Shown here in pieces: positions 31,410 to 39,680 of a stretch of DNA of 64,000 nucleotides. Every line of letters starts with the position of its first letter. Position 1 is the first letter of the stretch. The notes below the pieces were generated by a model that was not told the DNA's origin, did no database searches, and saw nothing but the letters and a program-made list of their open reading frames with translations. A program made the translations under genes and the position numbers. Source of the stretch: an uncultured Paracoccaceae bacterium (GTDB taxonomy: Bacteria > Pseudomonadota > Alphaproteobacteria > Rhodobacterales > Rhodobacteraceae); the NCBI GenBank assembly GCA_947493745.1, contig CANLSM010000001.1:25913-89912 (forward strand), given 5' to 3'.

Positions 31410-32312
31410 ATGAGTGTCACCGAAATCAATCAGCTCCGACGTTACCCCGATCCGGCCTCGGCGCTGGAACTGATCAAGCCGATCACATGGTTTCCGCCGA
31501 TGTGGGCCTATCTCTGCGGGGTGGTTGCTTCAGGCGTCTCGCCCATGGGCTCCTTGGGGCTGGTTGTGCTGGGGATCCTGCTGGCAGGTCCGATTGTCTG
31601 CGGCATGAGCCAGGCCGCCAATGACTGGTGCGACCGCCATGTCGATGCCATCAACGAGCCGCATCGCCCAATCCCGTCCGGTCGCGTGCCGGGCCGCTGG
31701 GGCCTCTGGATTGCGCTTTGCATGACCGCGATTGCCCTGCTGGTCGGCTCTGCACTCGGCCCGTGGGGGTTCGGCGCTACGATCCTTGGCGTCATCGCCG
31801 CCTGGGCCTATTCGGCGGAACCCGTCCGCCTGAAGAAATCCGGCTGGTGGGGACCGGGCCTTGTCGGGCTTTGCTATGAAGGCCTGCCCTGGTTCACTGG
31901 TGCCGCCGTTCTGTCCGCTGGTGCGCCGTCCTGGCAGATCGTGCTGATCGCTGGTCTCTACGCGCTTGGGGCGCATGGGATCATGACACTCAACGACTTC
32001 AAGGCGCTCGACGGGGACCGGCAGACCGGTGTGAACTCCCTGCCCGTCACTCTCGGACCAGCGCGCGCTGCACGAGTTGCCTGCTGGGTGATGGCGGTGC
32101 CGCAAGTGGTGGTCATCAGCCTGCTTGCAAGCTGGGATAAACCTGTTCACGCAGTCCTGATTGCAGGCCTTCTGGCAGTCCAGTTCTGGGCCATGACCGT
32201 GCTCTTGAGCAACCCCAAGTGTCGCGCGCCATGGTACAATGGCACCGGTGTCGGACCCTATGTGCTCGGCATGATGGTGGCTGCTTTCGCGCTCCGCTCC
32301 GTGGGAGGATAG
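31410..32312 (+). CDS. bchG: bacteriochlorophyll synthase (geranylgeranyl transferase)
   Basis: A 300-residue UbiA-family prenyltransferase with about eight or nine membrane helices. It esterifies bacteriochlorophyllide a with geranylgeranyl diphosphate. LELIKPITWFPPMWAYLCGV, NDWCDRHVDAINEPHRPIPSG with the Asp-rich motif, and NDFKALDGDRQTGVNSLPV with the second one are clear. Candidate starts are ATG 31389 and ATG 31410. The latter begins MSVTEINQLRRYPDP, closer to the usual family start; neither has a strong ribosome site. The next gene starts two bases after the stop. Confidence 0.95.
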   Translation: MSVTEINQLRRYPDPASALELIKPITWFPPMWAYLCGVVASGVSPMGSLGLVVLGILLAGPIVCGMSQAANDWCDRHVDAINEPHRPIPSGRVPGRWGLWIALCMTAIALLVGSALGPWGFGATILGVIAAWAYSAEPVRLKKSGWWGPGLVGLCYEGLPWFTGAAVLSAGAPSWQIVLIAGLYALGAHGIMTLNDFKALDGDRQTGVNSLPVTLGPARAARVACWVMAVPQVVVISLLASWDKPVHAVLIAGLLAVQFWAMTVLLSNPKCRAPWYNGTGVGPYVLGMMVAAFALRSVGG

Positions 32313-32314
32313 GT

Positions 32315-33613
32315 ATGACCCTCTCATGGCTCTCAATTCTGCGTCTTGGTCTTGTCCAGATGGCGCTTGGCTCGGTCGTCGTGCTGACCACCGCAACGAT
32401 GAACCGGGTGATGGTGGTGGAACTTGCCTTTCCGGCCATGCTCCCCGGTATTCTGGTCGGCATCTACTATGCCACCCAATTCCTGCGCCCGCGCTTCGGC
32501 CACGGGGCCGATCAGGGACAGCGGCGGACATCGTGGATCGTCGGGGGGATCGTGCTGTTGGCCATCGGCGGAAGCTGCGCGTCGCTTTCGGTCGCGCTCA
32601 TGGGGCAAAGCGGCTGGCTTGGAATTGCCGCGGCCATCCCATCCTTCGTTCTGATCGGTCTGGGAATAGGCGCAGCCGGAACCAACCTGCTGGCATTGCT
32701 GGCAGCCCGTGTCGCGCCGGAACGCAAGGCTGCCGCCGGATCGGCGGTCTGGATCATGATGGTGGCGGGTCTCGCCACCACGGGGATCACCGTTGGCCAA
32801 TTGCTTGATCCGTATACGCCTGCCAGGCTTGTCACGATCACTGTCGTGGTTGGCCTGATTGCCATCACGCTCAGCCTGATCGGTGTCTGGGGGATCGAAC
32901 GAGAGCCTGCCGCCGCACAACGGCCAACATCCAAGATCGCGTTTCGCGATGCCCTGACAGAGGTCTGGAGCGATCCGGCCGCACGCGGGTTTGCCATTTT
33001 CGTCTTCGCCTCGATGTTCGCCTACAACACACAGGATCTGATCCTGGAGCCCTATGCGGGCCATGTGTTTGCCATGACGCCGGGTGAAAGCACGGCACTT
33101 GGCGGGCAGCATCATGCGGGCGCGCTGATGGGAATGCTGGCGGTGCTGGTCAGCGCGACGGCCCTGCGGCGCTGGATCAGCATCCCGGTCAGAGCCTGGA
33201 TCATCGGCGGGTGCCTGGCATCCGGGGCCGCACTGATCGCACTCGGGATCGGCGGGCAGAACCCGGATACCTGGCCTATCGCGCTCAACGTTTTCCTGCT
33301 CGGCTTTTCCAATGGCAGCTTTGCGGTCGCCGCCATCGGCGCAATGATGGGGCTGGCATCCGAGGGACGCTGCCCGCAGGAGGGTGTCCGCATGGGGCTC
33401 TTCGGGGCGGCGCAGGCGATTGCCTTCGGACTCGGCTCGCTGACCGGCACCATTCTAGTCGATATCACACGGGCCCTGATGAGCACCGATGCTGGCGCCT
33501 ACGGTGCCGTCTTCATGATGGAGGGGCTGCTTTTCGTGGCCTCGGCCATCTTCGCCTTCCGACTGAGCTTTCGCGAGAAACCGGCGCATGTCGCCATGGT
33601 CCCAGGGGAATGA
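32315..33613 (+). CDS. PucC/BCD-family protein between bchG and bchP (often called bch2)
   Basis: A 432-residue membrane protein with about 12 hydrophobic segments. It shares with LhaA the head motif LRLGLVQMALGSVVVLTTATMNRVMVVELAFPAMLPG. Its place between bchG and bchP is conserved in purple bacteria, where the homologue in Rhodobacter is orf428/bch2. It may shuttle pigment from BchG/BchP to apoproteins; evidence in the family is limited. The ATG at 32315 is chosen because GGGAGGATAGGT lies just before it. The stop overlaps bchP upstream codons. No pucBA genes are in the window, so a dedicated LH2 role is not supported. Confidence 0.9.
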   Translation: MTLSWLSILRLGLVQMALGSVVVLTTATMNRVMVVELAFPAMLPGILVGIYYATQFLRPRFGHGADQGQRRTSWIVGGIVLLAIGGSCASLSVALMGQSGWLGIAAAIPSFVLIGLGIGAAGTNLLALLAARVAPERKAAAGSAVWIMMVAGLATTGITVGQLLDPYTPARLVTITVVVGLIAITLSLIGVWGIEREPAAAQRPTSKIAFRDALTEVWSDPAARGFAIFVFASMFAYNTQDLILEPYAGHVFAMTPGESTALGGQHHAGALMGMLAVLVSATALRRWISIPVRAWIIGGCLASGAALIALGIGGQNPDTWPIALNVFLLGFSNGSFAVAAIGAMMGLASEGRCPQEGVRMGLFGAAQAIAFGLGSLTGTILVDITRALMSTDAGAYGAVFMMEGLLFVASAIFAFRLSFREKPAHVAMVPGE

Positions 33614-33615
33614 AC

Positions 33616-34794
33616 ATGACCTATGATGTTGTCGTTGTTGGTGGCGGCCCTTCGGGGGCCACAGCAGCCGAGGACCTTGCGCGGTCGGGCGCGAAGGTCG
33701 CGCTTCTGGACCGGGCCGGACGGATCAAGCCTTGCGGTGGGGCCATCCCGCCGCGTCTGATTGCAGACTTTGACATTCCCGATGGCCAGATCGTCGCGCG
33801 CATCAAAACGGCCCGGATGATCTCTCCCACCGCGCGCAAGGTCGATATCCCGATCGAGAACGGTTTTGTCGGCATGGTCGACAGGGAGCATTTCGACCCG
33901 TTTCTGAGAAACCGCGCAGCGCTTGCTGGCGCAGATCGCTTCACCGGGACCTTCCAGAAGATCGAGAGGGATGCACACGGCACCCATGTTCTTTACCGCG
34001 AAAAGGAGACCGGAGCGACGGCTCGCCTGAGCACCAGACTGGTGATCGGGGCCGATGGTGCCCGCTCCAATGTCGCCAAGGCCGAGGTGCCGGGTGGCGA
34101 CATCATTCCCTATGTCATTGCCTATCACGAGATCATCTCAGCCCCTCAGGGCGGTGAATACGACCCGGACCGCTGCGACGTGATCTATGACGGCGCGATC
34201 TCGCCCGATTTCTACGGCTGGGTGTTCCCGCACGGATCACAGGCCAGCGTCGGGATGGGCACAGGGTTGCAGAACACGGATCTGAAAGCAGCCACCAAGG
34301 CATTGCGGCTGGCCAACGGGCTGGAGCATTGCGAGACGATAAGGCGCGAGGGCGCTCCGATCCCACTCAAACCCCTGAAACGCTGGGACAATGGTCTCGA
34401 CGTGGTGCTGGCCGGTGACGCAGCCGGTGTCGTGGCGCCGTCCTCGGGCGAGGGTATCTACTATGCGATGGTCGGCGGGCGGGTTGCCGCAACGGCTGCC
34501 ATGGCGACACTTTCATCCGGTCGGGCCCGCGATTTGCAACTGGCCCGCAAACTCTTTATGCGCGAGCACAAGACGGTTTTCAGGGTATTGGGTGCGATGC
34601 AGGACGCCTACTACAAATCCGACGAGCGGCGGGAACGCTTCGTCTCGCTCTGCCATGATGTCGATGTGCAGCGCCTGACTTTCGAGGCCTACATGAACAA
34701 GAAACTGGTCAGGGCCCGTCCCATGGCGCATCTGAAAATCATGGCCAAGAACATCGCCCACCTGACGCGGCTGATCCCGGCTGCCAGCACCTGA
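33616..34794 (+). CDS. bchP: geranylgeranyl diphosphate/bacteriochlorophyll reductase
   Basis: A 392-residue FAD enzyme that reduces the geranylgeranyl tail to phytyl. The Rossmann motif VVVGGGPSGATAAEDLARSGA begins at residue 6, followed by RIKPCGGAIPP, VIGADGARSNVAKAE and VVLAGDAAGVVAPSSGEGIYYA. The ATG at 33616 is preferred to that at 33610 because AGGGGA stands about seven bases before it and the family starts there. The stop and the idi start overlap (TGATG), so bchP and idi are coupled. Confidence 0.96.
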   Translation: MTYDVVVVGGGPSGATAAEDLARSGAKVALLDRAGRIKPCGGAIPPRLIADFDIPDGQIVARIKTARMISPTARKVDIPIENGFVGMVDREHFDPFLRNRAALAGADRFTGTFQKIERDAHGTHVLYREKETGATARLSTRLVIGADGARSNVAKAEVPGGDIIPYVIAYHEIISAPQGGEYDPDRCDVIYDGAISPDFYGWVFPHGSQASVGMGTGLQNTDLKAATKALRLANGLEHCETIRREGAPIPLKPLKRWDNGLDVVLAGDAAGVVAPSSGEGIYYAMVGGRVAATAAMATLSSGRARDLQLARKLFMREHKTVFRVLGAMQDAYYKSDERRERFVSLCHDVDVQRLTFEAYMNKKLVRARPMAHLKIMAKNIAHLTRLIPAAST

Positions 34795-35321
34795 TGGACC
34801 TGATCCCGGCCTGGGAAAAAGGCAAGCTGAAGGCGCTGGAAAAGCTCTCGGTCCACCAGAAGGGGCTGAAGCACAAGGCCGTCTCGGTCTTTGTGATGAA
34901 GGGCAACAAGGTGCTTTTGCAGCGCCGGGCGCTTGGCAAATACCACACGCCAGGCCTTTGGGCGAATACATGCTGCACGCATCCACACTGGATGGAGCAT
35001 CCCCGCGACTGTGCCCTGCGCAGGCTGGAGCAGGAACTTGGCATCACCGGACTTGATCCGCAGTTTCGCGACCATGTGGAATACCGGGCGGATGTGGGCA
35101 ATGGTCTGATCGAGCACGAACTGGTCGATATCTTCGTCGCGGACGCGCCCGATGATCTGCGGATCTTCCTCAACCCCGATGAGGTGATGGAGATCGACTG
35201 GATGAGCCTCGATCAGTTGAGTGGTGATCTGAAGGAGCGCACGGATCGCTACACACCATGGCTGGCCATCTACATGGACCAGTTCGCGGACCGGATATTC
35301 GGAACCGCATCAGCCATCTGA
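34794..35321 (+). CDS. idi: isopentenyl-diphosphate delta-isomerase, type 1
   Basis: A 175-residue Nudix-fold isomerase that interconverts IPP and DMAPP and so feeds geranylgeranyl diphosphate for BchG and carotenoids. The catalytic Cys is in LWANTCCTHPHW, and ALRRLEQELGI holds the Nudix-like Glu. HELVDIFVAD with the second catalytic Glu region and EVMEIDWMSLDQL follow. The start overlaps the bchP stop. It is the last gene of the rightward block and faces pufX. Its presence without crt genes here shows isoprenoid supply remains tied to pigment synthesis. Confidence 0.95.
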   Translation: MDLIPAWEKGKLKALEKLSVHQKGLKHKAVSVFVMKGNKVLLQRRALGKYHTPGLWANTCCTHPHWMEHPRDCALRRLEQELGITGLDPQFRDHVEYRADVGNGLIEHELVDIFVADAPDDLRIFLNPDEVMEIDWMSLDQLSGDLKERTDRYTPWLAIYMDQFADRIFGTASAI

Positions 35322-35328
35322 TAAAAAA

Positions 35329-35352
35329 GCCGCGAGGACGAAGCCCCGCGGC
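35329..35352 (-). terminator. intrinsic terminator of the puf operon
   Basis: On the minus strand a nine-pair stem (GCCGCGGGG with TCCTCGCGGC, one G-T pair) closes a CTTCGT loop and is followed at once by TTTTTT (35323-35328). This is a textbook rho-independent terminator for pufX. It begins only seven bases after the idi stop on the other strand and may also slow that transcript, though no T-run faces that way. Confidence 0.88.
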
Positions 35353-35360
35353 GTAAGGTT

Positions 35361-35410
35361 CCTGCCTTATGGCAGGGAGGGTAACCCTCTTTGAAAAGGC
35401 GGTTCGCCTT
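35361..35410. other. two further hairpins in the pufX-idi spacer
   Basis: CCTGCC-TTAT-GGCAGG at 35361-35376 and AAGGCG-GTT-CGCCTT at 35396-35410 are perfect six-pair stems. They lie between the pufX stop and the terminator at 35329. They could protect the 3' end of puf mRNA, or act on the idi-side transcript. A short T-rich stretch (CCTTTGG) follows the second on the plus strand. Confidence 0.5.
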
Positions 35411-35463
35411 CCTTTGGTGTTGCCGACGCGTTACCGAGCCGGATGAAGGTCAGAAGGGTCTGG

Positions 35464-35616
35464 TCAGCCTGTCGGCAGGACAGTGCTGATGAGGTAGAGG
35501 ACAAAAATGAAGCCCCCGGTGACCCCCAGAACCAGCCCGGCCCAGATCGCGCCCTGCACCATCAGGCCGAGGATCTCGACCGAGGAGGTTGGAACCTTGG
35601 GTGTTTGATCGCTCAT
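35464..35616 (-). CDS. pufX: short PufX-like reaction centre-LH1 protein
   Basis: A 50-residue protein with one membrane helix. It starts right after pufM (ATG 35616, AGGAGG seven bases before). The stretch LMVQGAIWAGLVLGVTGG continuing to STVLP aligns without gaps to my memory of Rhodobacter PufX (QMMKGAGWAGGVFFG to RMLP). The shared marks are Met, KGA/QGA, WAG, a GxxxG-like face and the final Leu-Pro. It stops two residues after LP, so the C-terminal tail, part of which Rhodobacter removes after synthesis, is absent. PufX opens the LH1 ring for quinone exchange. Similarity is limited to about 31 residues, so the name is probable rather than sure. Confidence 0.68.
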   Translation of the reverse strand: MSDQTPKVPTSSVEILGLMVQGAIWAGLVLGVTGGFIFVLYLISTVLPTG

Positions 35617-35632
35617 TTCTCGCCTCCTAGTG

Positions 35633-36556
35633 TCAGTTGAGCGGCGCGAAGCCATGGATTTGCGCCCAGGTGAACCAGTCATCCACGACCGTTCCGGTCA
35701 GAAGGATGCCGATGCCGCCGGTGATCGGGCAGAGGATGGCAAACCACCAGGCCCAACGGTGAATCCCTTCCATCGTGGCATTGAAGCCCATGGTCCAGCG
35801 CCAGAAAAGCGCTGCACGCTCGGACGCCGTGCCGCGATCCACGATCTGTTCCAGTTCCCGGTCGCCACCGAAGCGGGTCACCGAGAGGATCGTCGCCCCG
35901 TGCATCGCGAACAGAAGCGCCGAGCCATAGAGGAACGCAATCGAGAGCGCATGGAACGGGTTGTAGAAGAGGTTGCCATAGGTGATGGAGAAATAGTTGG
36001 TCCAGTCGAGATGCGGGAAGATGCCGTATGGCACCGCCTCCGACCACGATCCCATCAGCACCGGCCGGATCAGACCCAGCACAAGGAAAAGCCAGATGGC
36101 CGCGGCAAAAGCCCAGCAGACATGCTTGCCCATTCCCAGCTCCTCAGCGCGCAGATAGGAGCGAACCCACCAGGACAGCACCGAGATCAGCAGGAAGAAG
36201 GAGGCGATGACCCACCAGCCGCCCTCATTCAGCGGTGGCATCGAAAGGCCGTATTCCGGTGCAGGTGGTTCCAGCGCCAGCCAGAACAGCTCCCGCCCGA
36301 AAACCGCGATGTTGAAATCCACCGAGATCAGCATGTTGAAGCCTACGATGAAGAACCACAGCAGGCCCGTCGCAATCGAGGTAAGCCCGAACCAGCCCAG
36401 ATAGATCGGCCCGAGCTGTGCGTTGCCAAGCTTGCCGATCAGCGTGTTGTAGCTGGCGGACCTGGTGCGGAACTCGGTCGCGACGTCGCCGGTCATGCCC
36501 ATCTCGGGGGCACCCTGAACCTGCACCTGGGTGAAAATATTCTGATATTCAGCCAT
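35633..36556 (-). CDS. pufM: photosynthetic reaction centre M subunit
   Basis: A 307-residue five-helix membrane protein. It binds half of the special pair, the non-haem iron and [22 protein letters not shown] starts it. [31 protein letters not shown] holds special-pair and iron His, and [10 protein letters not shown] and [10 protein letters not shown] are the last helix marks. The length equals the normal 305-325 range. It is 12 bases after pufL. No pufC cytochrome gene follows; a PufX-like gene does, so electrons to P+ must come from a soluble or membrane-bound cytochrome coded elsewhere. Confidence 0.98.
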   Translation of the reverse strand: MAEYQNIFTQVQVQGAPEMGMTGDVATEFRTRSASYNTLIGKLGNAQLGPIYLGWFGLTSIATGLLWFFIVGFNMLISVDFNIAVFGRELFWLALEPPAPEYGLSMPPLNEGGWWVIASFFLLISVLSWWVRSYLRAEELGMGKHVCWAFAAAIWLFLVLGLIRPVLMGSWSEAVPYGIFPHLDWTNYFSITYGNLFYNPFHALSIAFLYGSALLFAMHGATILSVTRFGGDRELEQIVDRGTASERAALFWRWTMGFNATMEGIHRWAWWFAILCPITGGIGILLTGTVVDDWFTWAQIHGFAPLN

Positions 36557-36568
36557 GATATCTTCTCC

Positions 36569-37399
36569 TCAAATGTCGGCCCAGAAGGGCAGGAACAGCC
36601 ACCAGTCCCACCAGGTCGACCAGGCGTCGAACCAGATGGTGCCGGAGATCACGATGCAGACCGCGCTCCAGAACCCGGCATTGAGCGCGAGCAGCAGGCC
36701 GAGCCGGTGAATGCCCAGCGTGCCGACCGAATAACCGATGAAATCCCGGAAGAAGGTGTCCTCATGCTCGGGTGATTTCATCTCCTCGCCCTTCTTGGGA
36801 TTGGCCGCAGAAAGGATCAGCCCGCCATGCAGGGAGAGCGCCAGACAGGTGGTGAAAAAGAAGCTCACAGCCAGCATGTGCGCGGGGTTGTAGTGGAAGT
36901 TGCCATAGGCATAGCCGGTGTTGGAAACCCAATCGAGATGGCTGAAAATGCCGTATGGGAAACCATGACCCCAGGCGCCCATCAGAACCGGTCGGATCAC
37001 CACCAGCGTGACATAGGCGAAGATCGCAACCCCGAAAGCGAACGGCACGTGATAGCCGATGCCAAGCTTGCGGCAGATCTCCACCTCGCGGAACATCCAG
37101 CTTACAAAGGCCCCGATCGCACAGATCGTGATGATCTGCCAGAGCCCGCCTTCGGCAAGTGGAGCCAGTGCGAGGCCGTATTCAAGCGGCGGTGGATCGA
37201 TGGAGATAAGCCACGGGTTCCAGGTGTCCCCCAATGCCGCTCCCCACAGGATCAGAATGGTGCCGAGGGCTGCGAAAAAGATCGTCGCGACCCCGAAAAA
37301 ACCGACATAGAACGGCCCGACCCAGAAATCGAACAGGTCACCGCCGATCAGCGTACCTCCGCGTACGCGATATTTTCTCTCGAAGCTGAGCAAGGCCAT
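36569..37399 (-). CDS. pufL: photosynthetic reaction centre L subunit
   Basis: A 276-residue five-helix protein that carries the active electron path and the QB site. [20 protein letters not shown] is the classical N-terminus. [33 protein letters not shown] has the pigment and iron His, and [21 protein letters not shown] the other iron His. It ends LFLPFWADI. The start lies 146 bases after pufA, a spacer that contains a strong hairpin. That gap and hairpin are expected to give less pufLM than pufBA mRNA. Confidence 0.98.
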   Translation of the reverse strand: MALLSFERKYRVRGGTLIGGDLFDFWVGPFYVGFFGVATIFFAALGTILILWGAALGDTWNPWLISIDPPPLEYGLALAPLAEGGLWQIITICAIGAFVSWMFREVEICRKLGIGYHVPFAFGVAIFAYVTLVVIRPVLMGAWGHGFPYGIFSHLDWVSNTGYAYGNFHYNPAHMLAVSFFFTTCLALSLHGGLILSAANPKKGEEMKSPEHEDTFFRDFIGYSVGTLGIHRLGLLLALNAGFWSAVCIVISGTIWFDAWSTWWDWWLFLPFWADI

Positions 37400-37467
37400 A
37401 CTTCATATCTCCGCGTTTGGCGGCCCGCCGGATCATCGCCGATCTCAAAGCCGTCTATTGGTGTCAT

Positions 37468-37501
37468 GTTGCGGGCGAAAGTGGGCACCACCGCCCGCAA
37501 C
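37468..37501 (-). other. stem-loop between pufA and pufL (mRNA stabiliser)
   Basis: On the puf strand a ten-pair perfect stem GTTGCGGGCG/CGCCCGCAAC encloses a second stem GTGG-TGC-CCAC and a TTT bulge, 34 bases in all. No T-run follows, so it is not a terminator. In Rhodobacter a hairpin in this place blocks 3' decay and leaves a stable pufBA message, so LH1 is made in excess over L and M. That known role is transferred by position. Confidence 0.8.
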
Positions 37502-37545
37502 TGTTGGTGTCTGGAACGAAACCCGGCCCCAGAGAGCAGGAAGCG

Positions 37546-37707
37546 TCAGCCTCCGGCCTTCTGTGCAGCCAGTTCGAACCAGTTGTAGTGATCCGTGCTG
37601 AGCAGGACGAGATGGATCATCGCCGCCAGCAGGAAGAGGAAAACGCCTTGTGCTACAAACACGCGGCGCGGGTCGAAAATCAGCCAGATCTTGTAGAACT
37701 TTGCCAT
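37546..37707 (-). CDS. pufA: light-harvesting 1 alpha polypeptide
   Basis: A 53-residue single-helix antenna protein. It reads [20 protein letters not shown], then a helix with [11 protein letters not shown] holding the bacteriochlorophyll His32, and ends [24 protein letters not shown] is the LH1-alpha signature. The start has GAGGAGGGA before it, which overlaps the pufB stop region, 14 bases downstream of pufB. The gene is followed by the pufA-pufL stem-loop. Length is close to the normal 52-58 residues. Confidence 0.96.
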   Translation of the reverse strand: MAKFYKIWLIFDPRRVFVAQGVFLFLLAAMIHLVLLSTDHYNWFELAAQKAGG

Positions 37708-37721
37708 ATCTCAATCCCTCC

Positions 37722-37871
37722 TCAGAACCACGGACGCCAGAGAAGCACAGCCAGATGAGCAACACCTGCAACGGCTACGAAAAGCCACAGACCGCTCATA
37801 TAGACAGAGTGCAATTCCTGCGCCTGGTCATCGGTTAGACCTGTGAAGGACAGGTCGGTATTGTCAGCCAT
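37722..37871 (-). CDS. pufB: light-harvesting 1 beta polypeptide
   Basis: A 49-residue single-helix antenna protein: [20 protein letters not shown], then [22 protein letters not shown] with the bacteriochlorophyll His39, and the typical end LLWRPWF. The N-terminal acidic stretch and the ELHSVYMSG motif are standard LH1-beta. The ATG at 37871 has CGGAGGA about eight bases before it. It is first of the BALM part and lies 120 bases after pufQ, in a spacer with two small hairpins. Confidence 0.96.
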   Translation of the reverse strand: MADNTDLSFTGLTDDQAQELHSVYMSGLWLFVAVAGVAHLAVLLWRPWF

Positions 37872-37900
37872 AAACAATCCTCCGGATAGCTAGACTGATG

Positions 37901-37971
37901 CCACAGGACCCTGTGGCTCGGGCGCTCGGTCGGGCGAACCCTTCCAAGCGATCCATCCGCGGAAACGCGGA
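37901..37971 (-). other. two hairpins in the pufQ-pufB leader
   Basis: CCACAG-GACC-CTGTGG (37901-37916) and TCCGCG-GAAA-CGCGGA (37956-37971, shown on the plus strand) are perfect six-pair stems between pufQ and pufB. On the transcript they precede the pufB ribosome site by about 30 and 85 bases. They may mark processing between pufQ and pufBA and shield the 5' end of the stable pufBA message. No promoter was identified here. Confidence 0.5.
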
Positions 37972-37991
37972 ATGAATTGCGGGCTCCCCTG

Positions 37992-38210
37992 TCACAGGGA
38001 GAAAATTCTCGGCGTGATCACCTGCGCCTGATCCCAGGCGCGTCCGATCATGCCCTTGTTGGGCTCAGGCCGCGTCAGCCCGATCAGCCAGTTCACCAGC
38101 CCGGCGGGCAGCGAGACGATGAAGATCAGCGTGAAGTAGACCCAGTATTCCAGACTTGGTCCCTTGGCGTGGCGGGCGAGATGCGGCCCGTTCGAGGTCT
38201 GGTCTGCCAT
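37992..38210 (-). CDS. pufQ: PufQ, cytochrome-subunit-like bacteriochlorophyll regulator/carrier
   Basis: A 72-residue protein with one hydrophobic helix (EYWVYFTLIFIVSLPAGLVNWLIG, about residues 21-44). It has the PufQ ending GRAWDQAQVITPRIFSL. In Rhodobacter, PufQ is needed for normal bacteriochlorophyll levels; a carrier role for intermediates has been proposed. The start lies three bases after the bchZ stop, so it is transcribed with bchCXYZ and perhaps translationally coupled. Length equals known PufQ (about 70-75). Confidence 0.93.
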   Translation of the reverse strand: MADQTSNGPHLARHAKGPSLEYWVYFTLIFIVSLPAGLVNWLIGLTRPEPNKGMIGRAWDQAQVITPRIFSL

Positions 38211-38213
38211 GTC

Positions 38214-39680
38214 TTAGTCCTCCTGTTTGGGTCTGTCGGGTGAAAGGGCGGTGACGGTCTCCAGGACCACCCGCTCTGCACCGGATTCGAGCGCGGCCTT
38301 CTCGGCGGCATCGCGCAGGATCTTGGCCGCCGATATCCGGGTCAGGATCGGATGTTCGGCGACAATCTTGTCGAGCAGTGCCTGCGCATCCGGGTCCCAC
38401 GGGAAATCGCGGCGCAGCTTTGTGGGTGTGGCGGCAGCGCTGTCCATCTCGGTGCCCAAGGGCAGGATATGGAAGAGCGCATCGAAAAGTGCGTTGCAGA
38501 CCTCCTGCAACAGATAGGTCGCACCGGCATACCCCATCATCGGGGTGCCGTTCGCGCGACGGATCGCAGCCCCTGGGAAGCTCGCGGGGATGAAGGTCGG
38601 CTTGGGACCATGCCCACCGCTCAGCTCGGCCACATACATCTTCTCATTGATCGAGCCCAGCACCACCAGCGGACGCTGCTTGGCCATCTGGGCGCGGACC
38701 TCGTCATTGTCGGTCTTCGCACCTGCCTTGCGGGCAACCGCGAAGGCGCAGGGAAGGCCCAGCTCTGTCTCCAGATAGTTCTGGATGCCCCGCGTATAGG
38801 TCTCGTTGGCGACAATCGCGAAACTCGCCGTGGCGAAGAAGTCCTGCGTGACAGAGCGCCAGAGATCCCAAACCGGCTTCAGGGTCGAGTGCTTCTCGGT
38901 TTCGATGAAAGGCTCGGGATCAAGCTCCAGCATTTCACCCAGCATGCGCAGAAACTTCGTGGTGCTGTCGATCCCCATCGGGGCCTGCAGATAGGGCTTG
39001 CCAAGCACCTCGCAAAGCCCGCGCCCGAACTCGCGATACATGCAGATATTCACATCCGCGTTCACCAGTTTGGGCATCTCGGCGATATGCGCGCCCAGCG
39101 GCATCACCATATTGACCTCGGCCCCGATCCCTTCGACCAGACGCCGGATCTCGGCCAGATCGGACGGCATGTTGAACGTGCCATACATCGGCCCGAGAAT
39201 GTTGATGCGCGGTTTCGCGCCCTCCTCTCGCTTGGCGACACGGGGCATCCGGCCCTTGGTCATACCAAACTCGGTGAAGAGCCAGGTCATCGCCCGGTCA
39301 CCCGCCTGCCATTGATCCTCGTCGATGGTGCGCGGCAGGAAGCGCTGGATATTGGTGCCTTGCGGGGTCACGCCGCCACCGATCATCTCGGCAATGGAGC
39401 CCGTGACGACGACCGCAGGCAGCACCGGGTCGAGCGTGCCCCAGGCGCGTTTCATCGCACCCTCGGTACCATCGCGACCCAGTTCCTCCTCGCCCAGACC
39501 GGTTACCACGATGGGCAACTCATGCGGCGGAAGCCCATCGGTGTAGTGCAGGACAGAGGTCACTGGCAGGTTCTCACAGCCCACCGGCCCGTCGATGACC
39601 ACTTGCAGGCCCTTGGTGGCGCAGAACGCATAGACCGCACCCCAATAACCACCCGCCCGGTCATGATCCTGCACCAGCAT
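38214..39680 (-). CDS. bchZ: chlorophyllide a reductase subunit Z
   Basis: A 488-residue nitrogenase-like subunit that with BchY reduces the B ring of chlorophyllide. It starts [26 protein letters not shown], and a conserved Cys appears in [50 protein letters not shown] and [25 protein letters not shown] are family marks. The ATG overlaps the bchY TGA (ATGA) and the stop is three bases before pufQ. Puf promoters usually lie within the end of bchZ in Rhodobacter; none was recognised with confidence. Confidence 0.98.
   Translation of the reverse strand: MLVQDHDRAGGYWGAVYAFCATKGLQVVIDGPVGCENLPVTSVLHYTDGLPPHELPIVVTGLGEEELGRDGTEGAMKRAWGTLDPVLPAVVVTGSIAEMIGGGVTPQGTNIQRFLPRTIDEDQWQAGDRAMTWLFTEFGMTKGRMPRVAKREEGAKPRINILGPMYGTFNMPSDLAEIRRLVEGIGAEVNMVMPLGAHIAEMPKLVNADVNICMYREFGRGLCEVLGKPYLQAPMGIDSTTKFLRMLGEMLELDPEPFIETEKHSTLKPVWDLWRSVTQDFFATASFAIVANETYTRGIQNYLETELGLPCAFAVARKAGAKTDNDEVRAQMAKQRPLVVLGSINEKMYVAELSGGHGPKPTFIPASFPGAAIRRANGTPMMGYAGATYLLQEVCNALFDALFHILPLGTEMDSAAATPTKLRRDFPWDPDAQALLDKIVAEHPILTRISAAKILRDAAEKAALESGAERVVLETVTALSPDRPKQED

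Noticed and set aside
37400..37545. GACACCAA direct repeats in the pufA-pufL spacer as a protein site or small gene
   Set aside because: Two eight-base copies flanking the hairpin may be chance; no open frame with a ribosome site fits and no known factor has this motif.
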